Shown one piece after another: positions 31,860-41,389 of a stretch of DNA of 64,000 nt. Source of the DNA: Diphasiastrum complanatum (Eukaryota; Streptophyta; Lycopodiopsida; Lycopodiales; Lycopodiaceae); contig CM055109.1 of assembly GCA_029204225.1 (NCBI GenBank), positions 47,802,612 through 47,866,611 on the forward strand, given 5' to 3'. Within the stretch, counting starts at the first letter, position 1. Every line of letters begins with the position of its first letter. The position numbers and the translations under genes were made by a program. The notes beneath the pieces are model-generated. The model saw nothing but the letters and a program-made list of their open reading frames with translations. It had not been told where the DNA came from and did no database searches.

Positions 31860-32740
31860 GTCAGCCTTATCGCAGACAAGTTGAATGGATCCAATTACTA
31901 TCTTTGAAAATTTAAGATAAAGACCTTGCTAATTGCCAACAAGTTGTGGGATGTCGTCCAAACTTTATCATTGCTTGGTGAAAAGTATTTTATCATTTTT
32001 ATTGACGAATATTCGAAAAGAACGGTTATTTATTTTATCAAGCAGAAATTAGAAGCTGTCAATCTCTTTCAACAATTCAAGGAGCGTGTTGAATTGGAAA
32101 CTGGTAAAAGAATAAAGACAATGAGGTTCGACAATAGGGGAGAATACATCTCAACCGAATTCAAGGAGTATTGCCTTATCAAAGGCATTGAGCACCTTCT
32201 ATTCACCTCAGTCGAATGGACTTGCTGAGAGAAAGAATTGAACCTTAGTCGAAGTGGCTAAGTGTATGCTTGCTCATGCGACACTTCCGAAATTCTTCTG
32301 GGATGAAGCTGTTTCCACTATAGATGCTCAACTAAAGGTCTCCCAGATGAGATACATTTTGAAGTTTGGACAGGCTTCAAACCATCACTATCAAATATTT
32401 GCATGTTCGGATGTATCACTTATGCACATATACCGCATGAGATCAAAAAGAAGTTCAACTCCAACTGTATCAAATCTATTTTCATTGGTTATATTATTTC
32501 AGATAAAGCTTATAAGTCGTATGATCCTCTTGAATTGAAGATATTCACCACCTGGGATATCATCTTTATCGAATATCAGTTTATCAACCTCAAAGGCAAG
32601 GGCAAAGCTAAGACAGTTGAACTATCAGATGCTCTCGAAGTATCAAACAATTCTGTTCCTGACACTAATCCTATCGAAGGTCCTAGCCTGTCTATACTAG
32701 ATAAAAGCTTATTGACAACGAATCAGAAGAAGATGTTGTG
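31860..32740 (+). pseudogene. Copia-A gag-integrase fusion remnant
   Basis: The 5' part reads ADKLNGSNYYLWKFKIKTLL then IANKLWDVV, the copia gag start. It is joined almost directly to integrase core sequence: EKYFIIFIDEYSKRTVIYF and MRFDNRGEYISTEFKEYC, where the usual DNGGEY reads DNRGEY. AKCMLAHATLPKFFWDEAVST, MFGCITYAHIPHEIKKKF and KSIFIGYI follow in other frames. Protease and the zinc domain are deleted. The tail with KIFTTWDIIFIEYQFINLKGKG is the integrase-RT linker. At least three frame changes occur. Confidence 0.75.
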
Positions 32741-32879
32741 ACACTGCAACAAAGCCAAAGAAATAAAGAATCTCGCTCATCTCCCAGAAGATCGACAAGA
32801 GAGCACACCTATCAGTTATAGCGAAGAATCTACAGCTTATCTTATTCAAGAGTCTACAAGGAGAATCATGTATGTGAAC

Positions 32880-33362
32880 TCCATAGAAATGTGGCTTGAA
32901 GCAATCTACTAGAGCTTGGTTTGAGAGGATCAATATTTTATTGATCAATCATGACTATGATTCAAGCACATCATATTCGAATGTCTACTTCAAGTCACTG
33001 CAGCAATTTGTTATTATCATCACTTTGTACGTAGACAACACACTACTTTCCAGTGATAGTGTCGAATCGATAAAAGATGTGAGATGTATGTTGTCCTCAA
33101 AATTCGACATGACATCTATGGTCAAAGCTCATCTAGGTATCAAAATTCGAAGAGACAAAAAGCAGAAGCGATGCATCTATAATATGTTGATCAATTATTA
33201 GCTAGCTCACTCACCAATGGGCCCAGGACTCAAATTGTTTCCTCGGATGATATCCGACAAGGAGCATATGCATGAGTACCCTTATCATTTGAAATAAGGT
33301 TCTATTATGCACGTAGTGATCTATACCAAAACAGACATAGCTTTTGTTATCAGTTCCTGGGA
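32880..33362 (+). pseudogene. Copia-A reverse transcriptase remnant
   Basis: The frame reads GLKQSTRAWFERINILLINH, NVYFKSLQQFVIIITLYVDNTLLSS (catalytic YVDD changed to YVDN) and KFDMTSMVKAHLGIKI. After a stop come LAHSPMGPGLKLFP and YTKTDIAFVISSW. The 3' LTR starts immediately after, so RNase H and the polypurine tract have been removed. Confidence 0.75.
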
Positions 33363-33364
33363 CA

Positions 33365-34839
33365 TGTTGGATTATTCTCCTATAATTCTATAGTTAATCT
33401 ACATCTATTCGTTTATCCAGCTCTATAGTTTTACTCATGGCTTTTACATAGTCAGCAAAAATACAGAGGAATTGAACAACAAGTGGCTTCGATAGTTCGA
33501 ACTATCGAAGGCTAACTGGATCGAATTACCGTTTGTCACCTAATAATAAATTTGGCTAACTGGATAAGTGACAACGCATTGTGGCTAAGTGCCAATTGTT
33601 ACCTACGACCTAATTAGCTGCCCTAATTGCATAAGCCTAAACGACATTCCTCGTTAGTATGAATAAATGATCATTTAGTGGCATTTAAGAAAAAAATAAA
33701 GAATAATGATGTTTTTTTATCAGGGTATTGCTAGTAGCGCTTACTACTTATTAGCGGACGTGCATCATATAGAGTTATTGGTTACTTAGAGACAATTTTT
33801 GAGTACGTGGCTGCGTCCGCTATTGTTTTGCACTCACATCATCTAATTTGTAAAAATGCAGTGTCGCTTTTTCGCCCTAATTGTTGCATGTCAGAAACTA
33901 CATGTAAAAATGTAGTGTTGGGTTTTTGCCTTAATTGTCGCTTGTCAAAAATTGCATGTAAAAATGCAGTGTCACATTTTTTGCAAAAAGTGTCACTTTT
34001 CTGGAAGTGCCTAGTTGGCCCAAAAACAACTTAGATAAGTGTCGCTAAACACTTAGTTGCAAATTAAGGTAAAAAGAAGCGACAGTGTTGGGTGTCAGAT
34101 TTTTCGCTTGTGGAAAAACTTGAGTAAAAATGCAGACTATGGCAACAATTAGTTCAAATATGCAGACTGTTAAAAAATAGTTCATTTTCTAAAGGTTTCA
34201 TCTGAGAGAGTAAAAATCAGAGAAGAAAGAAGGGCTGTTGGGATGAGTAGGAGTTAGATTAAATTCTAACAAAAGCCACGTCTACAACTATTCAGGTACA
34301 CTTTTCTAGAGTAAGTAAACGCTTAGTGGCTTCAATAAGCACGATATGTTCAGTTCTATACATCCTGAAAATATAGCACTCTTCTACACAATTGTGCTTT
34401 TACCTCCTCTTTTTGGAAAACGAAACAATATAAGACCACATCTAACCTTGTATACGAGTCAATTTAGCACACCATAAAATGAAACCTACTTATTGAATCA
34501 ATCCTACCTCCTTATTGTATTCAGTACTATGTTAGAATGTAAGCATGCTTCTCTGTATTTAGTATATGATCAATCTCTTATCGTTTAGTTTGAATTGTTG
34601 AACAGTCGAATTCTTTGATACTGCAATATTCAATACATATCTTTCACTCTAAAATTGTTTTTCTATAAAATTGCTTACCAATTATAATGATTTCAAAGTT
34701 AGTTACTAGAAGATTCGAACATGACGATTTGTCGCGACAACTTGGTTCAAAGTTAGTAGGCGTAGTCATGTATTAGAAGAAGAATCTTTCTGTAGAGCTC
34801 GATAGTGTATCTATCGAATTGTCTTTTCTTCTTCCAACA
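33365..34839 (+). repeat. Copia-A 3' LTR with 0.64-kb extra segment
   Basis: It starts tgttggattattctcc and ends cttcttccaaca. It is about 630 bp longer than the 5' LTR. The extra part, about 33,852-34,487, contains tandemly arranged units of the type aaaaatgcagtgtcgc..ttttgcc..tgtcag.. The outer parts align with the 5' LTR. Confidence 0.75.
33852..34487 (+). repeat. LTR-internal cgac/gtgtcgc repeat segment
   Basis: Units such as aaaaatgcagtgtcgcttt, aaaaatgtagtgttgggttt and aaaaatgcagtgtcacattt recur at about 60-70 bp spacing at 33,853-34,000. Related units appear inverted in the LTR of Copia-C (about 60,350-60,650), and looser ones occur at 47,790-47,970. The segment is absent from the 5' LTR of Copia-A. 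Confidence 0.65.
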
Positions 34840-35075
34840 TTATTAATAATCAGTCTACACCTATGGTGGAACATAGAAGAGAAGCAGATGAATGACTTCT
34901 ATGAAAAACAACTTTGAAAAAAATGTAAAAACGTAAAACTAAACTGATCTATTGATCTATTTATAGGATTTTTTTTTTATGTCACAGCCCTAACGGAATG
35001 TGTCGTTATCCACATGCTAGGTGCCACATGGAGCTATAGGATTGGACCTGAAAAATAGTGGATAAGTCTCCACTA

Positions 35076-35279
35076 TCATATACATTTTAGTCGAGTTTGG
35101 AACCCTTGCCAACCTACATCTTTTGGCCGATTCGAATGTTGTTCAATAATCCCTCGATATTGTTTCAACAATACGTGTATTTTTGCAAACGGTCCCAATA
35201 TCTTCAACATTGTCTCGATAATGCAAGTAAAACCATAGAATAGTTCCACACTACAAATGATTTTCAAGAATGAAATCTA
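35076..35279 (-). repeat. LTR-like fragment R2, minus-strand copy
   Basis: Its reverse complement matches 43,863-44,055. Shared blocks include ttagatttcattcttgaaa, gtgtggaactattct/gtggaactattct, attatcgagacaatgttgaag and gaacaacattcgaatcg. It adjoins copia RT at 35,290 after QEELL. The start tta/tgttagattt suggests an LTR start. Confidence 0.65.
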
Positions 35280-36380
35280 ATAGCTCTTCTTGTACAAATT
35301 CATTCAAGATGGCTGCTTGGACATTCATTTGATGGATTTACAAGTCTTTTGTTGTTGTTATGGCCGGTAGCGTATGGATTGATTGGTGTTTGACCACAAG
35401 ACTGACATATTTTTGCTCGTATATTTCAACACCAAACGTGCTTTCCATTTGCAAATGAAACCATATGATTTTAGCTTAGCTTGTTAATGACCTTTGCTTT
35501 GGTTGGAGGTACAACAAGACTCCAAGTCTTGTTCTTCATCAAGGATGCATACTCATTCTCCATTGCTTTGTACCACTTGTTTGCATTAGGTCTAGAAAGA
35601 GTCTCAGCCACAATAATAGGTTCATCATAAGAGATAAATGCTTGGGGTATATTGATCAAGTTCTTGCCTTGGTTGAGTAGACCTTCTTGGTGCAGTAGTA
35701 GGCTGTGTAGATGTGGCTCCGTGGTGTAGGTATTTTAGGTTCAAACATGTGATAAATCAATAGAGTAATTGGGACATACTCCTACGTTACTTGTTGTTGC
35801 TTGAAGTCATAGAACATGTCTTCAAGAAATATTACATTTTGCTTAACTGAAACTTGACCAATAGATATGTCATACATTCTATAAGCTTTATGAGAAAAAA
35901 ACTATACCTTGTGAGCTGTAAATACCCTGTAAGCTTTATGAGTAATCCAATGAAATTGCATTTACAGCTCACAAGGTATAGTTTTTTTTTTTTTTAATTA
36001 GAAGGTATTTGTACAAAGCATACGCATCCAAATACACATACATGCTTCGAGCTTGGTTTGTAGCTATAAGAGACTTCAAATGGTGTCTTGGAATCCACTT
36101 CATTTGTACTGAAATAATTTTGTAGATAACAAGTTGTATATATTGCCTCAGCCCAATTTTTTTTGGATAGTTGGATATGTGATATCATGGTTCTAGTAGC
36201 ATTGAGTAGAGACTTGTTCTTCCTCTGGGCAACACATTTTGCTGAGGTGTGTAGCTGGTTAAAGAGCTTGCATTGACATGATTTTGAAATAATGTTGTCA
36301 AAAGTAATCCATTTGTCACTGACCAAGCTTGGAAGTGGAATGACCTCAAGATTCCAAAGTCTCCATGTGTATCTAGAATA
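35280..36380 (-). pseudogene. Copia-G integrase-RT remnant
   Basis: On the minus strand, 36,326-35,994 carries the integrase C-terminal region: LHTSAKCVAQRKNKSLLNATRTMI, KKNWAEAIYTTCYLQN and TPFEVSYSYKPSSKHVCVFGCV. A duplicated and inverted patch follows (35,895-35,988). HKAYRMYDISIGQVS and VIFLEDMF form the linker. RT starts at 35,659 with EPIIVAETLSRPNANKWYKAMENEYASLMKNKTWSLV and reaches LVVKHQSIHTLPAITTTKDL and IHQMNVQAAILNEF, where motif A D becomes N. It stops there against the LTR-like fragment. Confidence 0.7.
35895..35988. repeat. Perfect 29-bp inverted repeat
   Basis: The arms at 35,895-35,923 and 35,960-35,988 are exact reverse complements (core ctataccttgtgagctgtaa) with a 36-nt spacer. 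The flanking taagctttatgag occurs directly repeated at 35,882-35,894 and 35,930-35,942. The right arm leads into a 15-base T run. Confidence 0.9.
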
Positions 36381-36930
36381 TAAAGCGATTCATAAAAGTA
36401 GATACCGCTATTGACAAGTTCGTTTGAAGATTTTCCTATATACTACAATTTTTCTAAATCTAAATGTATGACATCTAGTATACTTGCAAACACACACTCT
36501 TATTAATCATTTCTCTCGGAGGAGGAGGAGCGGCATAGATAAGTGAACGGGAGTCTCTCTCTCGGAGGAGTGATCCTGGTTGCATTGGATAGAGGCATGA
36601 TTTGCTTTGCCACTATCAAGTGGCGCATTTTGAGGGGTCTATTGTACTTTGGATCTGGCAAGCCCATTCTTTTCAATTGACACCGATGATGCTGAGGACT
36701 TATGAGAGCGTTTTCAAGCTCTGGTTATGGATCCAACTACATTCAAGCTCTACGCAAAATGAAAAAGGTCTTCATAGATATGGATCACGAGTTTGCATGA
36801 TTGGTGCTTGAATTTCTCCCCATAATTTGTTTTGAAGCTCTGTATGCATTCCAGAAAATTTGTGTTTTGAATCAGAAGATTTCTCGCTTTCTATCTATGT
36901 TGCATGATTGGAAACAACCTATTATGATAT
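36381..36930. other. No recognised gene
   Basis: This gap lies between the copia fragment and the HIPP-like exon. A plus-strand frame at 36,602-36,811 has no domain I recognise. GA-rich patches lie near 36,520 and 36,560. Confidence 0.45.
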
Positions 36931-37197
36931 CCAAACAGAGGAGGAGCTGACGAATCAGTGACGATCACTGTTACGGATAAGCTTGATCCAGAGAAAGTAT
37001 TGAAGAAGGCACAAAAGACAAGAGAACAAGTTGAGCTTGTACAATCTGAACCCCCAGAAGAGCCAGTCGCAAATGCCACCAAAGACTCCAACGCTGATAC
37101 ATATCCAGATTTAGGACCAGTGCACTGGTATTCGTCCAACGAGCTAACTTACAGGTTCAGTGAGGATAACCCACACAACTGTCCCATGATGCAATAA
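36931..37197 (+). pseudogene. HIPP-like protein C-terminal fragment (heavy-metal-associated isoprenylated plant protein)
   Basis: The frame reads ESVTITVTDKLDPEKVLKKAQKTREQVELV, which resembles the last strand and helix of an HMA domain (VTVTG-x-D-x-KKVLK). A variable linker follows, and then FSEDNPHNCPMM at the end. The FS-D-D-NP-x-x-C-x-x-M tail is the farnesylation (CaaX) terminus typical of HIPPs, which bind metals and sit at membranes or nucleus. Here one extra Gln follows CPMM before the stop, which would spoil the terminal CaaX. The metal-binding M-x-C-x-x-C part is not present upstream, so this is a last exon or a broken copy. The 5' edge is uncertain and there is no ATG. Confidence 0.55.
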
Positions 37198-37489
37198 GCA
37201 TCGAGACTTGAGTGCAGAAATAAGACTGGAAAAGCACGATCAAAACATTCAATTTCAGAAAAGTATGTCGATCAGTGATTGAGGTATTCGCACATAGATC
37301 CACATGAATTGGGTGTCACAATCATCAAAGGTAGAGGAAAGGGAATGATTAATTAATTCTAATAGAGGTTTACATCAGATCATCAGACTTTACAAAAAAG
37401 CTTAGGTGAGCCAATATTTTCCTATGAGAAGAGAGATGCTCTCATTCCTCAAATTTTTTGCTCAAAAGAAACTGAAATTCGCCTAATCA

Positions 37490-37740
37490 ATGATCTACTT
37501 ATTTATGAAGACCTTTTTCATTTCCACCAGAGGTTACTATAGAACGCTTGATGTTTACGATTCTGCTTCAAACACTTGGAAAACAACCGAAATGGACCTC
37601 CCATCTTGTGTCGACTTCAACATTTCACGTCCATTTTGTAAGGGAGTTCTGTATTGCCTGACAAGGAGCCCAACCAGGGTGGTGACTTACGATGACCACA
37701 AACATGTGGAATGATCACTTGGCCCTGATTAGCTCAACAC
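37490..37740 (+). pseudogene. F-box/kelch-like protein fragment
   Basis: The frame contains YYRTLDVYDSASNTWKTTEMDLPS, a kelch-type strand pattern (Y-D-x-x-x-x-x-W), then FNISRPFCKGVLYCLT and RVVTYDDHKHV. Plant F-box/kelch proteins share YD-x-xS-x-x-W and the FC-x-G-x-x-YCLT block. A following phase reads MWNDHLALIS, consistent with a frameshift near 37,705. No F-box is visible upstream. Such proteins select substrates for SCF ubiquitin ligases, but this piece is too short for function. Confidence 0.45.
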
Positions 37741-38227
37741 AGATAGATTCACAAATTCTTTTCCCTCTTTTTCCGAACAAAAGATCCAAAGTATCCCAGA
37801 CCACAGCAGGACCGCAACCACAAGGGGTCTAGGTGGGCGGAGCAGCTTCTCAGTAGCTGTGCATCCGCACTTACTCTTAGTTCTTGATGATGCGACTATG
37901 TATGGCGTAGAGAATAACATGCAGGTTTGATGTCATGATATAAGAGGTTGAGGTGCAACTCCATAAACTATTTGATTGATTAGTGTCATCTCCAAGATCA
38001 ATCTATGGAGTGCATTTGATGCTTATACTATTTGTGAGACTGTTATTCTTGTTGCATTTTTTGTGGAGGGTTTAGATTATGGTGCATTAACTACTCATTG
38101 CATTTTCAAAATGATGTCTGCGACTTTTATAATTGTTGAGTGGTTTCTGGTAATAGTTGGACATGATATCCGTTGGCAACTCTACAAGCTACGAGTATTT
38201 GCTGCTTAGCATGTTGGATTAGTTCGC

Positions 38228-38230
<3 letters not shown>
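37741..38230. other. No recognised gene
   Basis: The sequence after the kelch-like fragment carries short frames without motifs. It could be decayed gene sequence or 3' noncoding DNA. Confidence 0.45.
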
Positions 38231-38298
<68 letters not shown>

Positions 38299-38313
38299 AC
38301 AGCGGAATATGTC

Positions 38314-38371
<58 letters not shown>

Positions 38372-38393
38372 TGTGTGTGTGTGTGTGTGTGTG
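38231..38393. repeat. Compound (AG)n-(GT)n microsatellite
   Basis: The order is AG repeats 38,231-38,294, a 20-bp spacer, TG/GT repeats 38,315-38,351, GA repeats 38,352-38,371 and GT repeats 38,372-38,393. Confidence 0.95.
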
Positions 38394-38581
38394 CTTGCTA
38401 GGTTGATAGCCGGTGTGATCATTAATGCCAAACAGGTTGTCGTAGATTTTATAGTCACGTTTTCCATCACTCATCAGACATGGACTTTAGATTTAGACTA
38501 TAATATACAGACTCCTGAATCATCCTCGGCTCTCGGCCCTCAATGTCCATGAATTTTCAGAATCCAATGCCATCGAGTCAC

Positions 38582-38744
<163 letters not shown>

Positions 38745-38922
38745 GTGAACATTTAAGAATCAAAATCACATCAAGCCAATTCGACACTCTAAAAATGAAC
38801 ATTTCTAAGAATCAATTTCATCTCAACCTTGAATTCGGCCAAGTTCGCCAATTTGACACTCTAAAAATGAACATTTATAAGAATCAGTACCACCTCAACC
38901 CTGAATTCGGCCAAGTTGGCTC
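38745..38922 (+). repeat. 72-bp tandem repeat, about 2.5 units
   Basis: Units at 38,779-38,850 and 38,851-38,922 share gacactctaaaaatgaacatt and gaattcggccaagtt at an exact 72-bp offset. A partial unit precedes them at 38,745-38,778. As 72 is a multiple of three, the plus frame encodes a repeated 24-residue unit, FDTLKMNI.KNQ.HLN.EFGQV. Confidence 0.85.
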
Positions 38923-38982
38923 ATTACAGATTTTTCAGAATGCTTATCACCTAATGGATCTGAGCTTGAGCATTGAAATCCA

Positions 38983-39098
<116 letters not shown>

Positions 39099-39111
39099 GA
39101 ATCTTATTTTA

Positions 39112-39218
39112 TGAAGATACTCTCTGCGCTATTGTTGAACATGGTTAAATTTTGACTTCTACTATGGCCGAGATATGTGAGATATGTTTGATATTCGAGA
39201 TGCAAGATATGCGAGATG
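39112..39218. repeat. Direct repeat DR-1 left of the minisatellite
   Basis: It is similar to 40,364-40,468 over its length, with shared blocks ggttaaattttgact, ctactatgg, gtgagatatgtt and cgagatgc. Confidence 0.8.
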
Positions 39219-39298
39219 TTTTTGAACCTTTGTATATTTTCCGACCTAGAGTAAAATCCGACCCTTTGTATATTTTCGACCCTTTGTACTGTCAATTT

Positions 39299-40220
39299 AG
39301 AATTTTTCTGAAGACTCGAATTTTTTCAAAGACTCGAATTTTTCCAAAGGATCGAATTTTTTCGAAGACTCGAATTTTTCGAAAGACTCGATTTTTTCCA
39401 AAAGTTCGAATTTTTCCAAAGGCTCCATTTTTTTTAAAGGATCGATTTTTTTTTAAAGACTTGATTTATTTTTTAAAGACTCGATTTTTTCAATGAATCA
39501 AATTTTTCCAATGCGTCGAATTTTCGAAGACTCGAATTTTTCAAATGACTCAAATTTTTTCAAAGACTCAAAAGGATCAAATTTTTTGAAAGACTCGAAA
39601 GGATCGAATTTTTTCAAAGACTTGAATTTTTCCAAAGACTTGAATTTTTCCAAGGACTCGAATTTTCAAAGGATCGAATTCTTTTCGAAAGACTCGATTT
39701 TTTTTCGAAAGACTCGAATTTTTCAAAAAGATTGTTTTTTTTTCCGAAGGATCGATTTTTTTCAAAAACTCAAATTTTCTCAAGACTCAAATTTTTCCAA
39801 ATGATCGAATTTTTTCAAAGACTCGAATTTTTTTAATGACTTGAATTTTTCCAAAGGATCGAATTTTTCGATTACTCGGATTTTTTGAAAGACTCGAATT
39901 TTTTAAAAGAATCAAATTTTTTCAAAGACGACGATTTTTTTAACGACTATAATTTTTCCAAAGGATCGAATTTTTCAATAACTTGAATTTTTCGAAAGAC
40001 TCGAATTTGTTTTTTGAAAAACTCGAAATTTTTTGAGAAAGACTCGAATTTTTCTAATGATTCGAATTTTTTTTTTAAAAAATTGAATTTTTCCAATGAC
40101 TCAAATTTTTTAATAGACTCGTATTTTTCCAAAGGATCAAATTTTTTCAATGACTCGAATTTTTTCAATGACGCAAATTTTTCCAAAGGATTAAATTTTT
40201 TTGAAGGATCAAACTTTTTC
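39299..40220. repeat. 18-bp AT-rich minisatellite array
   Basis: About 50 degenerate units of the form gactcgaattttttcaaa (variants with gatcgaattt, ccaaagg, cgaaaga) fill roughly 920 bp. The 18-bp period keeps six-residue peptide repeats open on the plus strand (KTRIFS, KDSNFS) and on the minus strand (KKFESL, EKFESL). The units lack spacers of unique sequence, so it is not a CRISPR array. Confidence 0.9.
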
Positions 40221-40363
40221 GATCTAACGTTGAGCTTGGCAAAGAAATAATGAGCATCGAATTCCAACAAAACACACATGCATGAACAACATATTCACGT
40301 GGGCCGCCCGTTAACAAACATTTGCAAACACGGATCACCTACTGCCCCCGTCAACTTTTTCAT

Positions 40364-40468
40364 TAAGATAGTCTCTCTGCTATTGTTAAACAGGGTTAAA
40401 TTTTGACTGCTACTATGGACGAGATGTGTGAGATATGTTAGATTTTCGAGATGCGAGATGTGCGACAT
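40364..40468. repeat. Direct repeat DR-1 right of the minisatellite
   Basis: It is the partner of 39,112-39,218. A further duplicated block, gagcat(t/c)gaa(a/t)tccaac, lies left of each array side at about 38,969 and 40,251, so a larger unit was duplicated. Confidence 0.8.
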
Positions 40469-40576
40469 TGAACATCATTCAAATCATCGGCCACTACCTA
40501 GATCGGCCTCCATTGCCCGTCAACGACGGACACTCTTTACTAGTGTATATATATATTTAAACTTATGTACAGTTTT

Positions 40577-40712
40577 GCGCATGTGTATGGGTGCACCCAT
40601 GCATCCTCCTCCCCTCACCCATGCATGAGCTTTTTCTAACTAAAAAACTTGGGGAGGAGGATGCATGTATGGGGAATGTGCATATCCCCATACATTTGCA
40701 CATATTGTGTGC
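40577..40712. repeat. Fold-back with 16-bp perfect stem
   Basis: The arms at 40,599-40,614 (atgcatcctcctcccc) and 40,651-40,666 are exact reverse complements with a 36-nt loop. The outer flanks (catgtgtatggg and ccccatacatttgcac) also pair imperfectly, so the whole may fold as a 135-bp hairpin of the MITE type. Confidence 0.75.
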
Positions 40713-41140
40713 ATTGAGAGGTGGACCCCAAAAAGATTTCTCACCCCCTCCCTCCCACTTACTATATTCAAATACTTAAAGTTTGAAGTTAAGGTTTTAT
40801 TTTATTCACACACTTCAATGTGCTTTAAACTTTAGCCAATAATCTTTATTACTTGGCTTTCTTATTTATTTTAAATTATCAAAGTTTTACTCATAAATCA
40901 TAAACATAAAAATCTTCTTGACTACCTTAAACTGGTTTTTTTTTTTTTTTTTTCATTCTTTCAAATTCCTATCTTGGCCCGCCATTTTCAGGAATGTTTA
41001 ACCACAAGCCCAAACTCACTAGCTTTAACTCCTAAATCGTTATCCACAAGCTTTTATCCATGGGCCAAAAAATACACAATTAAAAAAAAAAGAGGGGATG
41101 GGTTGAGGGGAGTAAAAGAGACAATAAAAAGAGAAAAATA
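40713..41140. other. No recognised gene; includes a T18 tract
   Basis: Noncoding AT-rich sequence with a T tract at 40,936-40,953 and a purine-rich stretch before the G run. Confidence 0.5.

Positions 41141-41184
<44 letters not shown>
41141..41184. repeat. Poly-G tract of 44 bases
   Basis: An uninterrupted run of 44 G follows aaaata and is followed by cgcgag. The length is likely to be imprecise in any assembly. Confidence 0.95.
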
Positions 41185-41229
41185 CGCGAGGGGATTTGGA
41201 ACACATGTGCATGCGAAAAATACAAAAGA

Positions 41230-41345
<116 letters not shown>

Positions 41346-41389
41346 GTGTGTGAGAGAATGTGAAAGAGAGTGACCATCTTCTTCTCCAA

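Larger units (their letters stand above)
30908..34839 (+). mobile_element. Copia-A: deletion derivative with two LTRs
   Basis: The 5' LTR (about 30,908-31,750), primer site (31,751-31,762), gag start, partial integrase, partial RT and 3' LTR (33,365-34,839) are in normal order on the plus strand. Gag is fused to integrase at about 31,970, and RNase H is deleted up to the 3' LTR. The same family occurs as Copia-B and Copia-C on the minus strand. It lacks protease and most of RT, so it is non-autonomous. Confidence 0.75.

Noticed and set aside
39299-40220. CRISPR-like array
   Set aside because: Units are 18 bp, degenerate and contiguous with no unique spacers; this is a eukaryotic minisatellite.
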